From Salinisphaera sp. Q1T1-3 (GTDB taxonomy: Bacteria > Pseudomonadota > Gammaproteobacteria > Nevskiales > Salinisphaeraceae): 64,000 bases of DNA. The notes beneath the pieces are model-generated. The model made no database searches. It was not told the origin of the DNA and saw only the letters and a program-made list of their open reading frames with translations. The position numbers and the translations under genes are program-made. The stretch lies in NCBI RefSeq assembly GCF_003602005.1, contig NZ_QZWD01000015.1, positions 1-64,000 on the forward strand. The letters run 5' to 3'. Shown here one piece after another: positions 57,138 to 64,000 of the stretch; the first letter of the stretch is position 1, and each line of letters opens with the position of its first letter.

Positions 57138-57977
57138 TCAGGCTGCGGGCTGGTCTGCGAAGTGTGCCGACAGGGCGCGGACCAACGGTTTCATGAAAAA
57201 GTTCGTTTCCGGCACCAGATCGGCTTCGATGCCATAGCTTGCCAGTGTATCGACAATCAGCGGGCCGACGGCTGCAACACACAGCCGCTTGAGCCCGTCG
57301 GTCAGTGCCGGGGCGCAATCGCGTTGGCGTGCGACCTTGAACAGTCGCTTGACCTGCGGCGAACTCGTGAACGCCACGGCATCGAGTCGGTCGCCGACGA
57401 TGGCATCGATGAAGCCGGCAACATCGTCGTCCTCGGCCTCGTCGGCATAGACATAGGGCGCGACCGGCAGGGCCTGTCCGCCGGCTTCGGCGACGGCATC
57501 CATGAGCGGAGTGTTCGGTTCGGTGCCGTAGCGCTGAATGCCCACACGTCGGCCGCTCAGATCCTGGCCGGCCAGGGCTGCGATCACGCCGGCGGTCGTG
57601 GGCTCGGTGGCCGGCAGATCGCTCCCGATGCCGCGGGGGCGCAGCTCGCGCACCGGCTTGGGCCCGCGCGTGATCGTGCGGGCGGCGCGCTGACGCTGCC
57701 AGAAGGCGTCTTGCGTCGCGGGGTCGATGCGAGCAACGAAATCGCCGAGGCGGCGCACGCCTTCGCCGGTCAGCCAGATCATGTCGTCGAGACCGTGGGC
57801 GAGCACATCGTCAACCCAGGCCCGGATCGGCGTCGGGTCCGGGGCATCACGAATATCGACCAGCGGGCAGCGTGTCACACGCGCGCCGCGGCGTGCGAGC
57901 ATGTCGGCGAACAGATCGAGCTGGCGTGACTCGGGCACCCCGATGCGTCGTCCGGTCAGGGGATCGATCTCGCTCAT
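57138..57977 (-). CDS. hemD: Uroporphyrinogen-III synthase (HemD family)
   Basis: A 279-residue protein of the HemD fold, which cyclises hydroxymethylbilane to uroporphyrinogen III for heme. Supportive segments: LTGRRIGVPESRQLDLFADMLARRGA, WLTGEGVRRLG, GRRVGIQRYGTEPN, VAFTSSPQVKRLF and CVAAVGPLIVDTLASYGI. It is not next to hemC, and its length is slightly above E. coli HemD, so a HemD-like protein with a different role remains possible. Start ATG 57977 near GATCTCGCT without a clear ribosome site. Element C2 lies just upstream. Confidence 0.75.
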   Translation of the reverse strand: MSEIDPLTGRRIGVPESRQLDLFADMLARRGARVTRCPLVDIRDAPDPTPIRAWVDDVLAHGLDDMIWLTGEGVRRLGDFVARIDPATQDAFWQRQRAARTITRGPKPVRELRPRGIGSDLPATEPTTAGVIAALAGQDLSGRRVGIQRYGTEPNTPLMDAVAEAGGQALPVAPYVYADEAEDDDVAGFIDAIVGDRLDAVAFTSSPQVKRLFKVARQRDCAPALTDGLKRLCVAAVGPLIVDTLASYGIEADLVPETNFFMKPLVRALSAHFADQPAA

Positions 57978-58017
57978 GTCAGCGGGCCTGGCAGCCAAGT
58001 GTGGTTTTTCCAGTCTA

Positions 58018-58312
58018 GGGTCTGTTGATGTTTCGTTCGAGCGCCTTTTCGTCGAGAGGCCGCCGTGTGTCCGGCAAGGCGCGAGTCGCCGTATCGTGGC
58101 GTGCCACGATCAAGGCTCGCAACGCCGCCGGGCGCCCATCGTCGATTTTCATGGGCGGCCCAACCCTTCGGGACAAGTGCCCCAAAAACAAAAACACGAC
58201 GGCAATCCAGCGTTCTAGCCCGCTGGCGCAGCATGACACGCTATGCGTGCTATGCCTCGTCTTGCCGCAGAACAGCGCTTGGCGCGGACTCGCACGAAAC
58301 CTCAACAGGCCC
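58018..58312. mobile_element. MITE-like repeat C2
   Basis: A 295-bp element flanked by CTAG on both sides. Ends: GGGTCTGTTGATGTTTCGTT on the left and, read from the right, GGGCCTGTTGAGGTTTCGTG, giving imperfect inverted repeats of roughly 26 bp. It is near-identical to C1 over the first 130 bp and to C3 over the last 90 bp, and carries the ATCGTGGCGTGCCACGAT palindrome. No transposase ORF. It fills the hemD-puuB gap. Confidence 0.8.
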
Positions 58313-58381
58313 TAGACCCTAGGGGTTGTCGTGGTTTCTTGCGCGGCCGGCGCCGCGCGACGGTCGTCGACGGCAGGTCCG

Positions 58382-59683
58382 CTACAGGCCGAGGCCCTCC
58401 CGGGCGCGGTAATACCAGGAGCCGAGCACCGACAGCGGCACCCGCAGCAGTCGGCCGCCCGGAAACGGATGATTGCGCAGCGCGGCGAAGGCATCGAAAC
58501 GCGCCGGACTGCCATCGATGGCCTCGGCGACGATGACACCGGCCAGATGGGTGGTGGTCACGCCGTGGCCCGAATAGCCGTGGGTGAAATACACGTTGTC
58601 TGCCAGGCGGCCCAGATGAGGAATCCGGGTGAGCGTCAGGGCGAAATTGCCCGACCAGGCATAGTCGATGCGTACATTGGCCAGCTCGCCGAACGTGCGC
58701 GCCAGATGCGGGCGGAGCCTGGCCTGGATATCGGCCGGTGTGGTGCCCCCGTAGACCGTACCGCCGCCGAACAGCAACCGATGGTCGGCGCTCATGCGGT
58801 AGTAGTCCAGCATGTAGTTGCAGTCCTCAACGCAGGTGCCGGCCGGCATGAGGCGGGCGGCTGTCTCGGCGCCGAGCGGTTCGGTGGCCATCACCTGCGT
58901 GGCCACGGGCATCACGCGATCCCGCAGCGCCGGGACGGCATTGCCGAGATAGGCATTGCCGCAGAGCACCAGCGTGTCGGCCCGGATGGTGGCGCGCTCG
59001 GTGTGCACGCTTGCCACCGGCCCGTGTTCGATGGAAACGACCGGACTCTGCTCATGAATCGTGCCGCCCAGGGCCTCGATGGCCGCGGCCTCGCCGAGGG
59101 CCAGATTCAGTGGATGGACGTGGCCGCCACGCCGGTCCAGCAGCCCACCGACATAACGATCGGTGGCGGCATGCGCGCGAATCGTGTGTTCATCGAGTAT
59201 CTCGAGCGCGTCATGGCCGTGGGCCTGCCAGCTCGTCACGCGCTCGACCAGCGCGTCGAGCTGGCGTCGGTTCAGGGCTGCGAAGACGCCGCCGTCGCGC
59301 AGATGGCAGTCGATGCCGTATCGATGCACGCGATCGCGGATGATGTCGGCCCCCTCGAAGGCCATCGCGCCCAGCGCGGCGGCTGCCGTCCGGCCGTATC
59401 GGGCCGCCACGACATCGAGATCGCGCGAGTAGCCGTTGACGAGCTGGCCGCCGTTGCGCCCCGACGCGCCCCAGCCGACATGCGAGGCCTCGACCACGCA
59501 CACGTCGTAACCGCGTTCGGCCAGGGCCAGCGCGGTGGACAGGCCGGAAAAGCCGGCGCCGACCACACAGATCTGATGTCGTCGATGGCCTTCGGCCGGC
59601 GGCCGGGCCGGCGCCGGATGCGCGCTGGCGGCGTAGTACGAGGGCGCGTGGGGCCAGGCGCGGGGCAACGAGGACTGTTTCAT
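58382..59683 (-). CDS. puuB: Gamma-glutamylputrescine oxidase PuuB (FAD-dependent)
   Basis: A 433-residue FAD oxidoreductase of the DAO/PuuB group. N-terminal dinucleotide fold CVVGAGFSGLSTALALAERG, then GASGRNGGQLVNGYSRDL, characteristic of PuuB, and the C-terminal FAD/substrate region YFTHGYSGHGVTTTHLAG. It would oxidise gamma-glutamylputrescine to the aldehyde. It lies 26 bp after puuA in the same direction, which supports the assignment. ATG 59683 is used; the open frame continues into puuA. Confidence 0.88.
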   Translation of the reverse strand: MKQSSLPRAWPHAPSYYAASAHPAPARPPAEGHRRHQICVVGAGFSGLSTALALAERGYDVCVVEASHVGWGASGRNGGQLVNGYSRDLDVVAARYGRTAAAALGAMAFEGADIIRDRVHRYGIDCHLRDGGVFAALNRRQLDALVERVTSWQAHGHDALEILDEHTIRAHAATDRYVGGLLDRRGGHVHPLNLALGEAAAIEALGGTIHEQSPVVSIEHGPVASVHTERATIRADTLVLCGNAYLGNAVPALRDRVMPVATQVMATEPLGAETAARLMPAGTCVEDCNYMLDYYRMSADHRLLFGGGTVYGGTTPADIQARLRPHLARTFGELANVRIDYAWSGNFALTLTRIPHLGRLADNVYFTHGYSGHGVTTTHLAGVIVAEAIDGSPARFDAFAALRNHPFPGGRLLRVPLSVLGSWYYRAREGLGL

Positions 59684-59709
59684 GGACAGGGATGACTCGA
59701 CGGGCGCGC

Positions 59710-61071
59710 TCAGACCGAGCGCAGATAGGCATCGTGTTCGGCCGCCGGCACGATCCGGCGTAGCCGCTCGCGTTCCTGGCGCTTTGCCGCCACGTACCAG
59801 TCGCGAAACGTCGAGCCGAAATAGGCGGCCACGAACGGCGAGCCTTCGAACGCATCGATCGCGCTGCCCCAGGCATCCGGCAGCGTGGCATCCGTTCGGC
59901 TGTAGGCATCGCCCCGGGTTTCCGGCGGCGGGCTCAGCCCCTCGCGCATGCCGTGATCCATGCCGGCCAGAATCGCGGCGATCACCAGATGAACATTGGC
60001 ATCGGCCCCGGCCACGCGATGCTCGATCCGGGTCGCCGCCGGCTCGGCCAGCGGCAGGCGGATCGCTGTCGTGCGATTGTCGATGCCCCAGGACGGGGCC
60101 ATCGGTGCATGGCTGCCGGGCAAAAACCGACGATAGGAATTGTTGTGTGGGGCGAAGATCGCGGTGGCATCGACCATGGTCTCGAGTAGCCCGGCCACGC
60201 ACTGCATCAGACGCGAGTCACTGCCCGGGTCGGCGGCGAAGATATGGGTGCCGTCTTCGTCGATCAGGCTGACATGGACATGCATGCCGTTGCCGGCCGA
60301 GTCACCGAAGGGCTTGGCCATGAAGCTCGCGGTCAACTCATGACGACGCGCGACCGCCTTGATGGTGCGCTTGAGCATCAGGGCCTGATCGGCGGCCAGC
60401 AGCGCGTCGTCGACGTGTTCGAGGTTGATTTCGTACTGGGCCTCACCCTGTTCCGAAATCAGTGTGTCCACCGGCAGGCCCTGGGCGGCACAGGCGGCCT
60501 CGATCTCGCCGAGCAGGTCATCGAGTCCGTCGAGCTCCTCAAGGCCGAACAACTGGGAACGACGCCCGGGGGCGGTCGCGCGATGTGCCGGTACAGGCCG
60601 ACCGGCCGGGTCGGGTTCGAATTCGAACAGCCGGAACTCGAGTTCAGTGGCCACCACGGCCCGCAGACCGCGCTCGGCCAGACGCGCGATCACGGCGGCC
60701 AGCACCGCCCGCGGGTCGCCGGCGAAACGGCTGCCGTCGTCGTCGATCATCTCGAGCAGGAGCTGGGCCGCCGGCCGACGCGACCAGGGCATCGGCCGCA
60801 GGCTCTGTGGCACCGGGCGACAGAGCCGGTCGGCGTCGCCGGTTTCGAGCACGAGCCCGGTCGCCTCGACCTCCTGACCCCAGATATCCAGCAAGGGCGT
60901 GGAGGCCGGCAGATTGAGGCCCTTCGTATAGAGCCGGTCGATCATGCCGGCCGGGAGCCGCTTGCCACGCAGCAGGCCATTAATATCCACGAGACAGGCT
61001 TCGATGAATGCCAGATCCGGCCAGCTGTCCAGCAGGGCGCGAACATCGGCGGGCAGATCGGCGTGCGGCAT
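59710..61071 (-). CDS. puuA: Gamma-glutamylputrescine synthetase PuuA (glutamine synthetase family)
   Basis: A 453-residue ATP-dependent ligase that joins glutamate to putrescine. Glutamine-synthetase-fold motifs: ATELEFRLFEF, QGEAQYEINLEHVDDALLAADQ, KPFGDSAGNGMHVHVSL, the Arg-rich NNSYRRFLPGSHAPMAPSWGIDNRTTAIRLP and RIEHRVAGADANVHLVIAAIL. These loop sequences fit PuuA rather than GlnA. ATG 61071 is preferred over GTG 61101 because a 12-bp motif lies 22-33 bp upstream of it, exactly as for puuD. Confidence 0.88.
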   Translation of the reverse strand: MPHADLPADVRALLDSWPDLAFIEACLVDINGLLRGKRLPAGMIDRLYTKGLNLPASTPLLDIWGQEVEATGLVLETGDADRLCRPVPQSLRPMPWSRRPAAQLLLEMIDDDGSRFAGDPRAVLAAVIARLAERGLRAVVATELEFRLFEFEPDPAGRPVPAHRATAPGRRSQLFGLEELDGLDDLLGEIEAACAAQGLPVDTLISEQGEAQYEINLEHVDDALLAADQALMLKRTIKAVARRHELTASFMAKPFGDSAGNGMHVHVSLIDEDGTHIFAADPGSDSRLMQCVAGLLETMVDATAIFAPHNNSYRRFLPGSHAPMAPSWGIDNRTTAIRLPLAEPAATRIEHRVAGADANVHLVIAAILAGMDHGMREGLSPPPETRGDAYSRTDATLPDAWGSAIDAFEGSPFVAAYFGSTFRDWYVAAKRQERERLRRIVPAAEHDAYLRSV

Positions 61072-61092
61072 GAAGACACGGTCGCGGCAGGA

Positions 61093-61104
61093 TGTGATCA
61101 CGAA
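61093..61104. promoter_or_regulatory. Shared operator-like motif upstream of puuA
   Basis: TGTGATCACGAA, with a GTGATCAC palindrome at its core. An identical 12-mer occurs at 62353-62364 upstream of puuD, at nearly the same distance from the start codon (22 versus 23 bp). This supports a common regulator for both genes. Confidence 0.6.
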
Positions 61105-61227
61105 ATTAGCAACGGCCCGTCACCCCCGCAAGCTGCCGTCAGGGCGGCGTAGGCGGGCCACGTACGACGAGGGCACGTCGTCAAGAGCAGGCCAGGCGAC
61201 GACCATCCGGCGTTATCACGCGCTGAC

Positions 61228-61521
61228 GTGGCGGGCCCACGCCAGGCTCACCATGCCTTGTCTTGCCGCCGCTTGGCCGCGGGCGAGACGACGACGATCA
61301 TGCCGCTGATGGAATCGGTGTGGCTGCAGTTCTCGCCGTTCCTGCGGCGGGCCATCGGCCACATCGGGACCGGTTATGTGGTCGATCGACACGCCGAGGC
61401 CCTCGATGCGGTGGCCGCACAGGATGCCCAGGCCCTGCGCTTTGCGATCGAGGCCGACGTGGGTGAAGGACTCGGCGCGTTGCGCGAACAGGACCGGGCC
61501 CGGCTCGAGGCGCTCGACTGA
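61228..61521 (+). pseudogene. C-terminal fragment of a GntR/FadR-type (FCD) regulator
   Basis: The frame reads MPLMESVWLQFSPFLRR, then DRHAEALDAVAAQDAQALRF and ADVGEGLGAL, which is like the end of an FCD ligand-binding domain (the ...MESLWLQFGPFLR...H...LDA...D pattern). No winged-helix N-terminus is present and 61102-61227 contains no gene. It lies between puuA and puuD, so it may be what remains of their former regulator. A short active protein from 61301 is possible but unlikely. Confidence 0.5.
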
Positions 61522-61544
61522 GCCCCGCGAGGCCGATGGGCGGC

Positions 61545-62330
61545 TCAGTCGCGGCGCCGGGCGGCACGGAACCGGGCCGCGGCGTCGCCGAAGGCTGCGA
61601 ACATCGCCATCGAGACCGGATGCGCGGCGTAGCGCCATTCCGGATGCCACTGCACGCCGAAAACGAACGTGGCGTGCGCGTGCCGGGCGGCTTCGACCAG
61701 CCCGTCGGGCGCATGGGCTTCGGCGATCAGTGGCTCGCCGAGCCGATCGATGCCCTGGCCGTGGAGCGAATTGACACGGATGGTCGTTGCCTCGGCCCAG
61801 CCGGCGAGCCAGCCGTCGGCCGCCAGATCGAGGTCGTGCACATCGGCATAGCGTGTCTCTCGCGGTGCGTCCGGTGCATCGCGATGATCGGCCAGTCCGG
61901 GCACTTCATGGACCGCGCCATGCAGGGTGCCGCCGCAGGCGACGTTGAGCTCCTGGAAGCCGCGGCACACCGCCAGTATCGGCATGTCGCGCGCGAGCGC
62001 GGCGCCGATCAGCGCCAGCGTGTTGTCGTCGCGCTGTGCGTCGGCCGCTCCGCGCTGGGCATCGCGGCTGTGATAACGCCATGGCGCCATGTTCGAGGCA
62101 CTGCCGGTGAGAAACAGACCGTCCATGTCCGCGAGCAGGTCGGCGGCGCTGATCATCTCGCGCAGGTCGGCCAGCTCGGCGCCCGGCGCCCGTGCTGGCA
62201 GGATCAGTGGCACGCCCTTTGCTGCGTGCGCGACGGCCGCGAGATATTTCTCGCCGACGACATGACTGGGGTCGGTCCCGATCGGCTTGCAGTCGGCCGG
62301 CACGCCGATTCGGGGGCGCTGTGCGGGCAT
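61545..62330 (-). CDS. puuD: Gamma-glutamyl-GABA hydrolase PuuD
   Basis: A 261-residue class-I glutamine-amidotransferase-like hydrolase that releases GABA from gamma-glutamyl-GABA, the last step of the Puu pathway. Nucleophile Cys122 is in AVCRGFQELN; His229 and Glu231 are in VQWHPEW. Start ATG 62330 is decided by a strong AAAGGAG ribosome site six bases upstream; an in-frame ATG at 62348 would have none. Divergent from ald and close to puuA and puuB. Confidence 0.9.
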   Translation of the reverse strand: MPAQRPRIGVPADCKPIGTDPSHVVGEKYLAAVAHAAKGVPLILPARAPGAELADLREMISAADLLADMDGLFLTGSASNMAPWRYHSRDAQRGAADAQRDDNTLALIGAALARDMPILAVCRGFQELNVACGGTLHGAVHEVPGLADHRDAPDAPRETRYADVHDLDLAADGWLAGWAEATTIRVNSLHGQGIDRLGEPLIAEAHAPDGLVEAARHAHATFVFGVQWHPEWRYAAHPVSMAMFAAFGDAAARFRAARRRD

Positions 62331-62352
62331 GCGAGACTCCTTTGTCATAAAT

Positions 62353-62364
62353 TGTGATCACGAA
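62353..62364. promoter_or_regulatory. Shared operator-like motif between puuD and ald
   Basis: The second copy of TGTGATCACGAA, 23 bp upstream of the puuD start and about 93 bp before ald. It may control both divergent genes. Confidence 0.6.
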
Positions 62365-62456
62365 TGGCCCGTGCCCGGCGAGACGCGCGCATCCAACGCA
62401 GCGCCGGCATCCATCACCGCAGCACGACCGGTCGCGAGGGCCGGACAAGGATTCTT

Positions 62457-63575
62457 ATGCATATCGGCGTACCGAAGGAAATCAAAGCACACGAATACCG
62501 CGTCGGGCTGACCCCGGACAGCGTGCGTGAACTGATGACGCGCGGCCACACCGTGACCGTCGAGACCGGCGCCGGCGACGGCATCGGCTGCGATGACGAG
62601 GCCTATCGCAACGCCGGTGCGACGATCGTCGACGGCGCCGAGGCCGTGTTCGGTGGTGCCGAGATGATCGTCAAGGTCAAGGAACCGCAGGCTACCGAGC
62701 GCAAGCGACTCTCGGCCGGGCAGATTCTGTTCACCTATCTGCATCTGGCGCCCGATGCCGAACAGACGGCCGATCTTGTGGCCTCGGGGGCCAGCTGTGT
62801 GGCCTACGAGACGATCACCGATGCCGCCGGCGGCCTGCCGTTGCTGGCGCCCATGTCGGAAGTCGCCGGCCGGCTGGCGGCCCAGGCAGCCGCGCGCGGC
62901 CTGGAACGCGTGGTCGGCGGGCGCGGCGTGCTCATGGGCGGGGTGCCGGGCGTGTCCCCGGCGCGCGTGGTGGTCATCGGCGGCGGCGTGGTCGGCGAGA
63001 ACGCCATCACCATGGCACTGGGGCTGGGTGCGGATGTGGTCGTGCTCGACAACAATCTCACCGTATTGCGCCGGCTCGCGGCTCGCTTCGGCCCCTCGCT
63101 GCGGACCGTCTATGCCACCACGGCAGCGACCGAGGCGGAGGTGCTTGCGGCCGATGCCGTGATCGGTGCGGTTCTGGTGGCCGGCGCCGAAACCCCGCAA
63201 CTGGTCTCGGCCGATCAGGTGGCGGCCATGCCGCGTGGTGCAGTGCTCGTGGATGTGGCCATCGACCAGGGCGGTTGTTTCGAGACGTCGCGAGCGACCA
63301 CCCACGCCGAGCCAACCTATCTGGTCGACGGCGTGGTGCATTACTGTGTGGCCAACATGCCCGGCGCCGTGCCGCGGACATCGACCTATGCGTTGAACCA
63401 CGCCACGCTGCCTCACGTCGTGGCCCTGGCCGAGAAGGGGCTGGCCGGCGCGCTGGCCGATGATGACCATCTGGCCAACGGGCTCAACGTGCATGCCGGC
63501 CGCGTCACCTGCGCGCCGGTGGCCGCGCGCCACGGCTACGAATACATCACGCCCGACGACGCGCTCGCAGGCTGA
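62457..63575 (+). CDS. ald: Alanine dehydrogenase
   Basis: NAD-linked enzyme that interconverts alanine and pyruvate plus ammonia; 372 residues, standard length. Motifs: MHIGVPKEIKAHEYRVGLTP at the N-terminus, FTYLHLAPD, the Rossmann loop VIGGGVVGENAITMALGLGADV and NMPGAVPRTSTYALNHATLP. AAGGA precedes ATG 62457. It is divergent from puuD; release of nitrogen from polyamines and amino-acid use fit together. Confidence 0.95.
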   Translation: MHIGVPKEIKAHEYRVGLTPDSVRELMTRGHTVTVETGAGDGIGCDDEAYRNAGATIVDGAEAVFGGAEMIVKVKEPQATERKRLSAGQILFTYLHLAPDAEQTADLVASGASCVAYETITDAAGGLPLLAPMSEVAGRLAAQAAARGLERVVGGRGVLMGGVPGVSPARVVVIGGGVVGENAITMALGLGADVVVLDNNLTVLRRLAARFGPSLRTVYATTAATEAEVLAADAVIGAVLVAGAETPQLVSADQVAAMPRGAVLVDVAIDQGGCFETSRATTHAEPTYLVDGVVHYCVANMPGAVPRTSTYALNHATLPHVVALAEKGLAGALADDDHLANGLNVHAGRVTCAPVAARHGYEYITPDDALAG

Positions 63576-63738
63576 GCCGGCCATTCGAGCACGCCGGGCC
63601 GACGTAGCCGGGCGTGATCGTCAATCGACCTGCGGGGGCGATACATCGCTTTAATCATTCATGTGGTGAATATCGAGAATTGATTTCATTTTCTATTCGT
63701 ATTCGCCGGTCCGCCCTAGAATGCTGCCCAGAGTTTTC

Positions 63739-63774
63739 GGAATGACTTGTTTTTAGAAAAGCGAGTTTCATTCC
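63739..63774. promoter_or_regulatory. Inverted repeat upstream of aceA
   Basis: GGAATGA and TCATTCC flank 22 bases that are AT-rich (TTTTTAGAAAA). It lies 35 bp before ATG 63809, in the leader or promoter of the isocitrate lyase gene, and may be a regulator site. Confidence 0.35.
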
Positions 63775-63808
63775 GGCGGCAGGATTTCACGCGAGGAGGA
63801 CTATCCTG

Positions 63809-64000
63809 ATGTCTCAATACACGGATCATGTCGATCAGATCAGCGCGCTGTGCGAGCGCCAGGGCCAGGCCTGGCGGGCGATCAACCCCGAGCATGCCGC
63901 GCGTCTGCGGGCCCAGAACCGGTTTCACACCGGGCTGGACATCGCCCGCCATACCGCCCGGATCATGCGAGAGGACATGGCCGCCTACGATGCCGATCCG
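63809..64000 (+). CDS. aceA: Isocitrate lyase (3' end outside window)
   Basis: Only the first 64 codons are visible. They read MSQYTDHVDQISALCERQGQ, then AINPEHAARLRAQNRFHTGL and DIARHTARIMREDMAAYDAD, matching the long (about 530-residue) isocitrate lyase of Pseudomonas and relatives rather than the shorter E. coli form. The enzyme splits isocitrate to glyoxylate and succinate in the glyoxylate shunt, needed for growth on fatty acids or acetate. GAGGAGG precedes ATG 63809. Confidence 0.85.
   Translation, partial: MSQYTDHVDQISALCERQGQAWRAINPEHAARLRAQNRFHTGLDIARHTARIMREDMAAYDADP

Noticed and set aside
61240-61285. Degenerate C-type repeat remnant before the regulator fragment
   Set aside because: CTTGTCTTGCCGC and CGCTTGG resemble C2, but the match is short and the same bases can be read as part of the FCD fragment.
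63576-63738. Sigma-70 promoter for aceA with TAGAAT as -10
   Set aside because: A TAGAAT hexamer exists near 63716, but no -35 at 16-18 bp spacing was found.

Overview
The window is GC-rich bacterial chromosome with dense coding, short intergenic gaps and G/C-biased third codon positions. The gene set suggests an aerobic, lipid-using gammaproteobacterium, possibly of the Salinisphaera type: long-form isocitrate lyase, FadE-type acyl-CoA dehydrogenase, a Puu polyamine pathway, OFA-type formate/oxalate transporter, fur-katG pair and a PEP-CTERM protein. The genus is an inference from gene content only. No tRNA, rRNA, CRISPR array, prophage or transposase gene was seen.

Region 1 (1-16 kb) is a molybdenum/formate block. 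It starts with a 5'-truncated HNH endonuclease, then mobA, moeA, an OFA-family MFS transporter with a 47-residue membrane partner, a YdeP/FdhF-type molybdopterin oxidoreductase and a small winged-helix-like protein. ldhA, a secreted sedolisin protease, a PEP-CTERM protein behind a sigma-54-type promoter, an AEC transporter, fdhD, an NADP-dependent oxidoreductase and a GFA-family protein follow. moaA lies further on at 31 kb beside a ModE-like site.

Region 2 (16-35 kb) holds pyrimidine salvage (upp, uraA, a yeast-type cytosine deaminase), a GntP permease, an aspartate/aromatic aminotransferase, a UvrD-like helicase, a HAD phosphatase and a dispersed LigD system. In the LigD system the phosphoesterase and ligase are separate intact genes, and the polymerase domain is a frameshifted relic. 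ybaK, trmO, moaA and a DUF2868/DUF3482 membrane-protein/GTPase pair complete it.

Region 3 (35-53 kb) contains a DsbA-like protein, a PRC-barrel protein with a repetitive acidic tail, a LysR/YeiH divergent pair, crcB with a PII-like partner, a GbsR-like regulator, DUF445 and Abi-alpha proteins. A lipid-catabolism block follows: acyl-CoA synthetase, TetR, FadE, two hydrolases and a long FabG.

Region 4 (53-64 kb) contains fur-katG, an alpha/beta hydrolase, DUF3429, hemD, the puuB/puuA/puuD genes, ald and the start of aceA. An identical 12-bp motif lies at nearly the same distance upstream of puuA and puuD.

The most unusual thread is a set of short, gene-free, intergenic elements at seven places (7.4, 18.2, 20.1-20.5 composite, 29.5, 35.65, 51.1 and 58.0 kb). 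They fall into at least three internal sequence families but share the terminal motif GGGCCTGTT, often next to TA or CTAG. They look like non-autonomous mobile elements moved by one transposase encoded elsewhere.
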